A model generated the notes under the pieces. That model saw only the letters and a program-made list of their open reading frames with translations. It had not been told where the DNA came from and ran no database searches. 41,955 nt of DNA from 66-474 sp040388785 (GTDB taxonomy: Bacteria; Pseudomonadota; Gammaproteobacteria; Xanthomonadales; Rhodanobacteraceae): assembly GCA_040388785.1 (NCBI GenBank), contig JAZKBD010000045.1, positions 1-41,955 on the forward strand, given 5' to 3'. The number at the start of each line of letters is the position of its first letter. The stretch's first letter is position 1. This document shows, one piece after another, positions 24,419 through 32,098 of this stretch. Made by a program: the position numbers and the translations under genes.

Positions 24419-26223
24419 CAGTACACGTCCCGCGCGTAGCGGCGCTCGTCGCGCAGTGCCGCAAGGTAAGCGTCGGCGGCCTCGGGGTCGCGCGCACCAT
24501 GTTCGACGATCACGTCGCGCAATGCGTTCTCCACATCGCGCGCCATCGTGGTGGCGCCGCACACGTACAGGTGCGCGCCGTTTTCCAGCCAGTCGAACAG
24601 GTCGCGGCCGTGTTCGCGCAGTTTGTGCTGCACGTGGATTTTCTCGGGCTGGTCGCGCGAGAACGCAAGATCGAGGCGATGCAGCGAGCCGTCCTTCAAC
24701 GCGGCCTGCCATTCCACTTGATACAGAAAGTCGCTGCGGAAATGCGGATTGCCGAACAGCAGCCAGTTACGCCCGCGCGCGCCCGTCGCGGCGCGCTGCT
24801 GCACGAAGGCGCGGAACGGCGCGATGCCGGTGCCGGGACCGACCATGATGATGTCGAGACCGGAGTCGGCGGGCAGGCGGAAGCGCTCGTTGCGTTCCAG
24901 GTACACCTCGATGGCGTCGCCTTCCGCGCGTGTCGCCAGCCAGTGCGACGCCGCGCCCCAGCGCGTGCCGGTCGCGGTTTCATATTCGACGTGCGCGACG
25001 GTGAGATGCGCTTCGTCGTCGACCGCGGCGCGGCTGGATGCGATCGAGTACAGCCGCGGCGCCAGCGGCCGCAACGCCGCGACCAGCGCTGCGCCGGTCC
25101 ATTCCGAAGCGTGGCGTTGCAGCAGGTCGATCGGCTGGTAGCTGATCAGCAGCGCACGCAATGCTTCGATGTTTCCAGGTTGCAGGATCGAACACAACGA
25201 TTCGTCGCCGCTGCGTTCCGCCAACGCGGCCACGAACGGACGGCCCATGCGCGTCAGCTCGCGTTTCGACGTCAACCATTCGCGCAGCGGATGCGTCGCA
25301 TCGGCGTGCGTGACGGCGGCCTCTCCATCCAGGTGCAGCGCATGCAGCACGGCGTCGACCAGCGGCCCGGGATTGCGCGGCACGACGCCCAGCGCGTCGC
25401 CGGGTTCGTGGTCGAACCCTGCGCCCGAGAGATCGATTTCGAGATGGCGCACGTCCTTGCTGCTGCCGTCCGCGGTGATGCGCTGGTTCGCCAGCACTTC
25501 GGCCTTGAACGGCCGCGTGGCCGACCACGCGCCGGCTTCGACATGCGGGCGCAGCGGCGTGACGTTGTTCGCCGGCGCCGGCGCTTCCAGCCGTTCGCGC
25601 GCGCGGAGGAGCGCGCTTTGCGTCCACGGTCCGGCGACCGTGTCGATATCGACATCGGCCTCCGCGAAATCGAGCAGGCGCTTCGCACCGAGCTCGGCCA
25701 GCCGTGCATCGAGCTTGCGTCCGGTCACGCAGAATTGCAGATAACTGGAATCGCCGAGACCCAGCACCGCAAACGACAACGCGCCGAGTTTCGGCGCACG
25801 CCGCCCGGCAATGAAATCGAGGAAGCCGCGCGCATCGTCCGGCGGCTCGCCATCGCCCTGCGTGCTGATCACGACGTACAGCAACCGCTCCGCAGCCAGC
25901 TCGCGCAGCGGGTATGCATCGGCACGCACGCAACGCACCGACAGCCCCGCGGTTTCGGCTTGCTGCGCCAACTGCGCGGCCACGCGTTTCGCATTGCCGG
26001 TCTGGCTGCCGTACACGATGCTCAGACGTTCTTCGCTCGCCGGTTCCGCCGCCGCACGCGCTTCGAAGCCATCCGGCGCGGCGACCGCCTTGCCCGCCAG
26101 TCCCGCGGCATAACCCGACAACCACCACAGGCTGGCGGAATCCAGATCCTGCGCCAGCCGTTCAAGCTGCTGCAGCCGATCCTTCGGCAAGGGCAGACGC
26201 GGCAGGGGCGCGGTGGCGGGCAT
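24418..26223 (-). CDS. cysJ: Sulfite reductase flavoprotein alpha subunit
   Basis: A 601-residue diflavin reductase. It has a flavodoxin domain (about 67-205; LSIVYGSQTGNAKRVA, VVISTQGDGEPPDDA), an FAD-binding domain with RLYSIASSRAAVDDEAHLTV, and an NADPH domain (IMVGPGTGIAPFRAFVQQR; LYVCGATTMARDVENAL). It ends RYARDVY, the usual CysJ C-terminus. It passes electrons from NADPH to the CysI hemoprotein. It is the first gene of the cysJIH operon, so a promoter should lie in 26224-26398, but I could not pick one out. Confidence 0.96.
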   Translation of the reverse strand: MPATAPLPRLPLPKDRLQQLERLAQDLDSASLWWLSGYAAGLAGKAVAAPDGFEARAAAEPASEERLSIVYGSQTGNAKRVAAQLAQQAETAGLSVRCVRADAYPLRELAAERLLYVVISTQGDGEPPDDARGFLDFIAGRRAPKLGALSFAVLGLGDSSYLQFCVTGRKLDARLAELGAKRLLDFAEADVDIDTVAGPWTQSALLRARERLEAPAPANNVTPLRPHVEAGAWSATRPFKAEVLANQRITADGSSKDVRHLEIDLSGAGFDHEPGDALGVVPRNPGPLVDAVLHALHLDGEAAVTHADATHPLREWLTSKRELTRMGRPFVAALAERSGDESLCSILQPGNIEALRALLISYQPIDLLQRHASEWTGAALVAALRPLAPRLYSIASSRAAVDDEAHLTVAHVEYETATGTRWGAASHWLATRAEGDAIEVYLERNERFRLPADSGLDIIMVGPGTGIAPFRAFVQQRAATGARGRNWLLFGNPHFRSDFLYQVEWQAALKDGSLHRLDLAFSRDQPEKIHVQHKLREHGRDLFDWLENGAHLYVCGATTMARDVENALRDVIVEHGARDPEAADAYLAALRDERRYARDVY

Positions 26224-26398
26224 GGCGAAATGGCGTGCGGCGACGGAGCACGCACGTTACGCTCGCGATGCGGCCGCGGTGAAAGGACGGGACGCTATGC
26301 GCTTATGCGCTGGCGCGCATTTCGCGGCCGCGTGTCAACCGCCGCCCGCCACCACACGTTGCAGAGGGGCGGGCTTTTCACAAATCAGGGGGATCACG

Positions 26399-26599
26399 AT
26401 GAAACTGCCGACATTCCGGATCACGAGCGGCTTTCAGCCGGCCAACCTCGCGGCTTGCAGCGCACGCGCGCAGCCGTCCATTCGCGATGCGACACCGCGT
26501 TCGTCGTCGCTGCGAAACGGATGGCATCACGTGGTGGCGGCGGGCCGGTTCGTGCACCTGCCCTTGCCCGCAAGCTGGATGGCGCCAACCAAACCGTGA
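26399..26599 (+). CDS. Possible small protein, unknown
   Basis: A 66-codon frame starting at ATG 26399 with a strong GGGGGA ribosome site seven bases upstream. It ends 14 bases before the convergent aminotransferase stop. The protein (MKLPTFRITSGFQPANLAAC at the start, WHHVVAAGRFVHLPLPASW near the end) has no recognised domain, signal or membrane helix. The good start site argues for a gene; the lack of any known relative and the Arg/Ser-rich composition argue against. Confidence 0.3.
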   Translation: MKLPTFRITSGFQPANLAACSARAQPSIRDATPRSSSLRNGWHHVVAAGRFVHLPLPASWMAPTKP

Positions 26600-26613
26600 A
26601 TCGCGGGCGGCGC

Positions 26614-27990
26614 TCAGGCGCCGCGCGCCAGCTCCGCCGCGACCTCTTGCGCCGCTGTCAGCGTCTGCGCGATGTCTTCGCGCGTGTGCGCGGTCGACAC
26701 GAACAGGTTTTCGTACGCACCGGGGTGGAACAGCACGCCGCGCGCCAACATGCCGCGCCACCAGCGGTCGAACACTTTCTGGTCGGCGTGGCGTTCGGCG
26801 TCACGATAGTTGTGGATCGGTTCCTTCGCGAACCACACCTGCATCAGCGGCCCGACGCCCACGACGTACGCCGGCAAACCGGCATCGCTTAGAATCTTGC
26901 CGAGACCGGCGCGCAGCTCGTCGGAAAGCGCGTCCAGCTTCGCGAACAGGCCCGGCGTCGCCAGTTCGTCCAGTGCCGCGTTGGCCGCCGCGATGGCGAT
27001 GCCATTGGCGGCGTAGGTGCCGGCCATCGAAACCTTGCCGTTCGCGACCAGCGCCATGATGTCGGCGCGTCCGCCGCAGGCCGCGACGGGGAAGCCGCCG
27101 CCCAGGCCCTTGGCGAACACCGACAAATCCGGCGTGACGCCGAGGCGCGCCTGCGCGCCGCCGAGGCCCAGCCGGAAACCGGTGATGACTTCATCGAACA
27201 GCAGCACGATGCCGTGGCGCGCGGTGAGCTCGCGCATGGCTTCGAGATAACCGGGCCGCGGCAGGATGCAACCGGTGTTGCACATCACGGGTTCGGTGAT
27301 GACTGCAGCGATCTGGTCGCCTTCGCGCCTGATCGCGTCTTCCAGCGCATCGGCGTCGTTCCACGGCAGGATGATCAGGTTTTCGTCCAGCCCGTGCGGC
27401 AGGCCCGGACCTTGCGGCACCGGCTGCGGATGCGCGTCGGGACCGGCCTTGGCGATGTCCGGATGCTTGCTCCAGTACACCTGGTCGGAGAAGCCGTGGT
27501 ACATGCCTTCGAAGCGGATCAGCTTCGGCCGTTTCGTGAAAGCGCGCGCGAGCCGCGTCGCGTACAGCACCGCCTCGGTACCGGTGTTGCACAGGCGCAC
27601 CTGTTCGACGCTCGGCACCGCCGCGATGATCTTGTCGGCCAGCTTCGCTTCGTCGGCGGTCGGCAGCGCGAACACCGTGCCGCGCTGCTGGATGAAATCG
27701 ACGACCGCCTGCGTGACGCGCGGCGGCCGGTGCCCGAGCAGCATCGGCCCCAGGCCGAGCAGGTAATCAATGTATTCGTTGCCGTCGACGTCGGTGAGCC
27801 GCGAACCGCTGCCGCTTTGCACGAACAGCGGATACGGCAGCCAGCCCGACCATGTCGCGCGCGCGGTGCTGTTGACACCGCCGGGAATGGAACGGCAGGC
27901 GATCTCGAACAGCTTGCCGCTGTCCGCGGTGTCGAGACCGTCGGCAAGCTGGGCGGCGGCGGCCGAAGCCGCGGCGTTGGCGGAATTCAT
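26614..27990 (-). CDS. Class III PLP aminotransferase, HemL-like
   Basis: A 458-residue PLP enzyme related to glutamate-1-semialdehyde aminomutase (IPGGVNSTARAT, RLTDVDGNEYIDYLLGLGPMLLGH, LCNTGTEAVLYATRLARAF). The PLP lysine is in SVFAKGLGGGFPVAA, and LLFDEVITGFRLG carries the Asp that binds the PLP ring nitrogen. It is longer than HemL and differs in key stretches (DQVYWSKHPDIAKAG, VITEPVMCNTGCILPRPGY), so I do not call it the heme gene. It follows the HAD phosphatase gene by 16 bases on the same strand; the two probably act on related substrates. Confidence 0.82.
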   Translation of the reverse strand: MNSANAAASAAAAQLADGLDTADSGKLFEIACRSIPGGVNSTARATWSGWLPYPLFVQSGSGSRLTDVDGNEYIDYLLGLGPMLLGHRPPRVTQAVVDFIQQRGTVFALPTADEAKLADKIIAAVPSVEQVRLCNTGTEAVLYATRLARAFTKRPKLIRFEGMYHGFSDQVYWSKHPDIAKAGPDAHPQPVPQGPGLPHGLDENLIILPWNDADALEDAIRREGDQIAAVITEPVMCNTGCILPRPGYLEAMRELTARHGIVLLFDEVITGFRLGLGGAQARLGVTPDLSVFAKGLGGGFPVAACGGRADIMALVANGKVSMAGTYAANGIAIAAANAALDELATPGLFAKLDALSDELRAGLGKILSDAGLPAYVVGVGPLMQVWFAKEPIHNYRDAERHADQKVFDRWWRGMLARGVLFHPGAYENLFVSTAHTREDIAQTLTAAQEVAAELARGA

Positions 27991-28006
27991 GGTTGACCTG
28001 CCTGGA

Positions 28007-28705
28007 TCAGAGGACGGACGCCGGCGCCAGCACGCGCCTCGGCGTGTACAGCTTACCGGCCAGCAACGCCGGCAACAGCCCGATCGCGTCGGCGAAGCCG
28101 ACGATCGAGGTGTGCGGAATCGCGGCGTGACGGCAATGCTCGATCAAACGGTGCTTGGCGAATACGTAATCGGCTTCGCCCGCGGCGCAGAAATCCGATG
28201 CGCCATCGCCGATCAACAGCACGCGGTGATGCCGGTTGTGCTCGCGCACCGCACTGGCGCACTTGCAATGGCCGCTGCCGATGCGGCAGTGCGGATCGGA
28301 GAACGGCGTTTCAAGTTTCCACTTGCGCCGACCGGCCTGCACCAGCCGGTTGGCGAGGATCGGCAGGTCGTCGAGCTGATAACGCGAGAGGATCGCGCGG
28401 ATCGCGTAATCGATGCCGTCGCTGACCACCCGCAACGTCGCGCCCGCGGCCAACGCCGATTCCACGAATTGCGGAAACGCCGGATCGATGCGCAGCGTCG
28501 CGAGGTGCTCGTCGATCTCGTCGCGCGTGGCATCCAGCAAGGCGACCTGGCCGGCCATGCATTCGGCCGAGCCGATCTTGCCGGCGCGCCAGTTGCGCTC
28601 GAGCACCTGCCATTCCGGCGGCGCGAAACGATCGAGCAGCGAGTCGGTGACGTCCTCGACGGCGATGGTGCCGTCGAAGTCGCACAGGATGTTCCATTGG
28701 GTCAC
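28007..28705 (-). CDS. MtnX-like HAD-IB family phosphatase
   Basis: A 232-residue HAD phosphatase. The nucleophile motif is ILCDFDGTIAVEDVTD, motif II is VVSDGIDYAI, and motif IV is VLLIGDGASDFCAAGEAD. CDFDGTI and the capping helices resemble MtnX (hydroxy-ketomethylthiopentenyl phosphate phosphatase) and phosphoserine-phosphatase-type enzymes. CRIGSGHCKCASAVREHN holds a small cysteine cluster also seen in MtnX-like proteins. Other methionine-salvage genes are not nearby, so the substrate is unknown. I chose GTG 28705 with GGAA upstream; TTG 28735 would add ten residues. Confidence 0.78.
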   Translation of the reverse strand: MTQWNILCDFDGTIAVEDVTDSLLDRFAPPEWQVLERNWRAGKIGSAECMAGQVALLDATRDEIDEHLATLRIDPAFPQFVESALAAGATLRVVSDGIDYAIRAILSRYQLDDLPILANRLVQAGRRKWKLETPFSDPHCRIGSGHCKCASAVREHNRHHRVLLIGDGASDFCAAGEADYVFAKHRLIEHCRHAAIPHTSIVGFADAIGLLPALLAGKLYTPRRVLAPASVL

Positions 28706-28781
28706 GAGGGGAATTCCGGAAGCGGCATGCCGCAAAGTGGTGCCAATTCTAGCTCTTCAGACTTTCGAAAGGCTTACATTT

Positions 28782-28799
28782 GCGATCATCCCTGATCGC
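28782..28799. terminator. Hairpin downstream of the exporter operon
   Basis: GCGATCA-TCCC-TGATCGC is a perfect 7-bp stem in the 181-bp gap after the adaptor gene. CTTTCGAAAG follows at 28762-28771. There is no long T-run, so termination is only possible. Confidence 0.35.
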
Positions 28800-28853
28800 T
28801 GCACCACAGGCGTACGGAGTTATTCAGTCTTCCCGCACTCTGAGATCCACCTC

Positions 28854-28867
28854 GGCCATCCATGGCC
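28854..28867. promoter_or_regulatory. GCCATCCATGGC palindrome, copy 1
   Basis: GGCCAT-CC-ATGGCC. The 12-base core GCCATCCATGGC recurs exactly (on the other strand) at 34921-34932, in the divergent promoter of the dehydrogenase and precursor genes. Here it lies 150 bases upstream of the HAD phosphatase start. Shared regulation is a guess. Confidence 0.35.
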
Positions 28868-28886
28868 TGACTTTTCACAACAGCCG

Positions 28887-29801
28887 CTATGGACGCGGCT
28901 TCGGAAAGCGGACGAGCACGCGCTGCCCGATCCGCAGCGGCGCCTCGCCCTGCTTCGGGGCCGCCAGTTGCAGCGTGCAATCGACGTCGTTGGCGAGCGC
29001 GCGTTCCAGCGGATCCTGGGTCAGCCCCGCCGGCTGCAGCACCTGTCCGACCCACGTCACCGTGGCGTCGTACACCGGCCCCGCGCCCGAATCGCGCACC
29101 ACTTCGGCGTGCATGCCGGCATGGATCGCGCCGGCCGCGTCCGCGTCGATCTGCGCCTGCACGATGTGCGGACGATCGGGCAACAACTCGAACAGCGGCT
29201 GGCCCGATGATGCGGATACCGATTGCCCGACCGCGACATGGCGCGCGACCACGCTGGCCGCGACCGGTGCGCGCAAGGTGGTGGCATCGAGGTCGAGTCT
29301 GGCCGCGGCGAGTTTCTGTTGCGCGGCATCCAGTTCGGCCTGCGCGGCCGCCTGCCTTGCCTTCAGCCCGGCGACGGCATCGCGCGCCTGTTCGGCGGCT
29401 TCGCCGGTCGCAGCGCCGGCCTTGGCGGCGGCGACGATGCGCGGCGCGCGCTGCTCGGCCTGCTGCAGCGACACCTGCAATTCGGCGAGTTGCGCCCTGG
29501 CCTGCGCGACGCCGGCCTGCGCCGTCGCCTGCGCGATCTTCGCCGCGCGCGGATCGAGCGTCGCCAGCACCTGGTGTGCCTGCACTGCGTCGCCCTGTTT
29601 CACCGCCACCGCTTCGACCACGCCATCGGTGCGCGCGGCGACCAGCACCATGCCGCCTTCGACGGCCACCTTGCCGCGCGCCACCGCCAGCCATTGCGAC
29701 TGCGTGGCCGCGGCGGTGGAATCGCCTTGCGACGACGAACACGCAGCGAGCGCCAGGGTCAATGCGGCGAGCAGGATGCCGGCGCAGCGAATGGATTTCA
29801 C
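28887..29801 (-). CDS. HlyD/DevB-like membrane-fusion lipoprotein
   Basis: A 304-residue periplasmic adaptor. A lipoprotein signal ends in LALAAC (lipobox LAAC). A barrel/lipoyl half (VEAVAVKQGDAVQAHQVLATLDP) is followed by a long Ala/Gln-rich coiled-coil hairpin (about 90-185) and the second lipoyl half (LRAPVAASVVARHVAVGQSV). It would link the ABC permease to an outer-membrane channel. The start is GTG with GGGAGGAA six bases upstream. It follows the ATPase gene after 138 bases that hold two perfect palindromes, so it may have its own promoter. Confidence 0.87.
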   Translation of the reverse strand: MKSIRCAGILLAALTLALAACSSSQGDSTAAATQSQWLAVARGKVAVEGGMVLVAARTDGVVEAVAVKQGDAVQAHQVLATLDPRAAKIAQATAQAGVAQARAQLAELQVSLQQAEQRAPRIVAAAKAGAATGEAAEQARDAVAGLKARQAAAQAELDAAQQKLAAARLDLDATTLRAPVAASVVARHVAVGQSVSASSGQPLFELLPDRPHIVQAQIDADAAGAIHAGMHAEVVRDSGAGPVYDATVTWVGQVLQPAGLTQDPLERALANDVDCTLQLAAPKQGEAPLRIGQRVLVRFPKPRP

Positions 29802-29881
29802 GATGCATTCCTCCCGAAAACGTCAGGCGTGATTGTGAAACCGCGTCTGCCAAACATGAGATTCATTTCCCCACAATCCCC

Positions 29882-29910
29882 ACCAAACCATTGCATTGCA
29901 ATGGTTTGGT
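29882..29910. promoter_or_regulatory. 29-bp perfect palindrome upstream of the adaptor gene
   Basis: ACCAAACCATTGCA, one T, then TGCAATGGTTTGGT: 14-bp arms with a single centre base. It is AT-richer than its surroundings and lies 81 bases upstream of the adaptor start. It looks more like a dimeric repressor operator than a terminator. Confidence 0.55.
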
Positions 29911-29914
29911 CGCC

Positions 29915-29929
29915 CCCTTGACTCAAGGG
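29915..29929. promoter_or_regulatory. Second palindrome upstream of the adaptor gene
   Basis: CCCTTGA-C-TCAAGGG, 7-bp arms, ends 11 bases from the ATPase stop and 5 bases from the larger palindrome. A hairpin acting as ATPase terminator is an alternative. Confidence 0.4.
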
Positions 29930-29939
29930 AGCGGAATCA

Positions 29940-30665
29940 TCAGAAATGTTGTTCTTCGACATGTCCTGCTCGGCTCTCATGCGGAATCCGCCGGTCGCCA
30001 AGTATCGCGCCGTCTTCCATTTGCAGCACGCGATCGGCGTGCGTGACCAGGCGCGGATCGTGGCTGACGCACAGCACGGTGGTGTCGTGTTCGTGCGCGA
30101 TGCGGCGCAAGGTGTCGATCACGGTCTGGCCGTTGGCGGCATCCAGCGCACTGGTGGGTTCGTCGGCGAAAAAGAGTTCGGGTTGCTTGACCAGCGCGCG
30201 CGCGATCGCGACGCGCTGCTTCTCGCCACCGGAAAGTTCCGCTGGCAGCAGGTGCATGCGATCGGACAAGCCCACTTCGTCGAGCGCCGCGCGCCCGCGC
30301 GCTTCCGCCGCGCGGTCATCCACGCCCATGTAACCCAGCGGCAGCATCACCTGTTCCAGCGCGGTCAGTGCGGGAAAAAGATTGAAGCCCTGGAACACGA
30401 AGCCGGTGTGCTGCAAGCGGAAGCGGTCGCGCGCGTGGCGGTCGCCGCGGAACAGATCTTCGCTCAGCGCGATCACGCTGCCCGCATCCGGCCGCTGCAA
30501 CCCGGACAGGATCGACAGCAGCGTGCTCTTGCCGCAACCGGACGGCCCCGCGATCAGCGTCAACTGTCCCGCATCGACGGACAGCGACAGGCCGCGCAGG
30601 ATTTCCGTGCGCAGCTTGCCGCTGGTGTAGCCCATGCACAAATCCCTGGCGACCAGCGCGCTCAC
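29940..30665 (-). CDS. ABC transporter ATP-binding protein (DevA/LolD-like)
   Basis: A 241-residue ATPase with Walker A AGPSGCGKSTLLS, Q-loop FVFQGFNLFPALTALEQV, signature LSGGEKQRVAIARAL, Walker B LFFADEPTSALD and switch His CVSHDPRLV. The close spacing and small size match the MacB/LolD/DevA group that powers export with a membrane-fusion partner. It starts at GTG 30665, overlapping the permease stop by four bases (GTGA), so permease and ATPase are translated together. Confidence 0.93.
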   Translation of the reverse strand: MSALVARDLCMGYTSGKLRTEILRGLSLSVDAGQLTLIAGPSGCGKSTLLSILSGLQRPDAGSVIALSEDLFRGDRHARDRFRLQHTGFVFQGFNLFPALTALEQVMLPLGYMGVDDRAAEARGRAALDEVGLSDRMHLLPAELSGGEKQRVAIARALVKQPELFFADEPTSALDAANGQTVIDTLRRIAHEHDTTVLCVSHDPRLVTHADRVLQMEDGAILGDRRIPHESRAGHVEEQHF

Positions 30666-31959
30666 CGCAGCAGCAACGCCGGATCGGCGCTGCGCAACGC
30701 GCGCACCGCGGCCACGCCCGAGACCAGCGCGATGCCCATCACCAACGCCGCGCACNNNNNNNNNNACGCGACCCATGCCGGCAGGTTCAGTTCCACCGGC
30801 ACGTCCTGCAACTTCGCCAAGCCGATCAAGCCCAGGCTCAGCAGCACGCCCGCGACCAGGCCGCACACGCCGATCCACGCGGCCTGCTCCAGCACCACGC
30901 GGCGCAACGATCCGAGGCTGACGCCCAGCGCGTGCAGCGTCGCGTACTCGCGCACCGAACCTGCGATCGCGCCCATCAAGGTCTGGCTGGTGATGATCGC
31001 GCCGACGATGAACACCACGATCGCGAGGAAGATCACGCCCAACCCCGCACCGGTCTGGAACATCCAGTAGAACACCGCGCGCCGCGCGAAACTCGATGCG
31101 GTCCACGCCGCATAGCCCCGCGCCGATCCGTCGATGCGCGCGGCGACCGCGTCGGCGTCCGCGCCGGGTTTCAGCTTCGCGACGTAATACGCGACCTCGG
31201 TGCCGCCGGTGTCGTTGTCCAGCGCGCGCGCGGTATCCAGCGAAGCGACCACGTTGACGCCGCCCAGCGCGCGGATGCCATTGGCGACGCCGACGATACG
31301 CACCAGGTCGCCGTTGATCAAGGCCTGCCCACCGATCGGCACGCCGAGCTTGTCGAGGTCGGCACGATCAACGATCACCGCGAACGGCTCCTCCAGCGAG
31401 GCGCGCTGCGCGGCCGTCAGCACGTCGGAGAAAATCATGCCGTCGGCCGCGGTGCTGATGCCAGACACGAACACCGACACGCCGCCGGTACCGGCCGGAC
31501 CGCGCCAGTCGCCATCCACCCACGCGAACGGCTCGACCCGCGCGATGCCGGGGTCCATCAGCAGCGCGGTGCGCGACCCGGACACCATCAACGCCGCCAG
31601 CAGGACGACGATGGCCACGATCATCAGCGTTCGAAGTTTCTTGTCAGCGGTCTGTCCAAAAAGGACGCCAAGAAATGCCGCGCCGTTGGCGAGCAGNNNN
31701 NNNNNNTGCCGGGGTCCATCAGCAGCGCGGTGCGCGCGGCCGGTCCGATCGGCCGGCCCAGTTCGATGCTCTGCGTGCCGGGATAGCCCACCCACAAATC
31801 GGCGTCGGAGGCGGTGATGTACGTCGCCGCCGAACCGAAGATGCCGAACACCAACGCGGCCTGCATCAGCAACAGCAAGCCCGAGAACGCCACCGCCAGC
31901 ATCGCCGGCAGGAAGCGCCGCCATTCGTGGATCAGCGTCTTGCGCGCGAGCGGGATCAT
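30662..31959 (-). CDS. ABC transporter permease (DevC-like), interrupted by two gaps
   Basis: The N-terminus (MIPLARKTLIHEWRRFLPAM, then a helix to LVFGIFGSAATYI) and DADLWVGYPGTQSIELGR are typical of DevC/MacB-like permeases. A large periplasmic domain (ARVEPFAWVDGDWRGPAGTG to YAAWTASSFARRAVFYW) is followed by three helices (GLGVIFLAIVVFIVGAIITS and two more). Two 10-N gaps lie at 30756 and 31697. Residues encoded by 31576-31696 (LMVSG and a hydrophobic stretch) do not belong: the same 30 bases occur at 31546-31575 and 31707-31736, so the contig end is probably chimeric. The true gene reads from 31736 on into 31575. Expected length is about 390 residues. Confidence 0.8.
31546..31736. other. 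Duplicated contig ends around a gap
   Basis: The 30 bases at 31546-31575 (TGCCGGGGTCCATCAGCAGC and ten more) are repeated exactly at 31707-31736 on the other side of the 10-N gap. The 121 bases between (31576-31696) encode a hydrophobic piece foreign to the permease. Confidence 0.75.
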
Positions 31960-31996
31960 GGCTTCCGCTTCCCGGCGCGTGCACTTTCTCCAACTT

Positions 31997-32086
31997 CCGT
32001 TCGCACTGAGCGTAGCTCGCGCTGCGAGCGGAGTCGAAGTGCACCCTTCGACTTCGGCCCTTCGGGCCTACGCTCAGGGCGAACGG
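31997..32086. repeat. 90-bp dispersed inverted-repeat element, copy 1
   Basis: The ends CCGTTCGCACTGAGCGTAG and CTACGCTCAGGGCGAACGG are 19-bp inverted repeats with one mismatch. Inside are GCTCGC/GCGAGC, AGTCGAAG/CTTCGACT and GGCCC/GGGCC stems. It lies between the outer-membrane gene and the permease gene. A related copy is at 37954-38058. Confidence 0.75.
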
Positions 32087-32098
32087 ATATCTTCGGGA

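Noticed and set aside
24499..26892. A 797-codon open frame on the plus strand opposite cysJ
   Set aside because: Arg-rich, no domain, antisense to an unmistakable diflavin reductase.
26614..27990. Calling the aminotransferase the heme gene hemL
   Set aside because: It is longer than HemL and differs in several conserved stretches; only family membership is supported.
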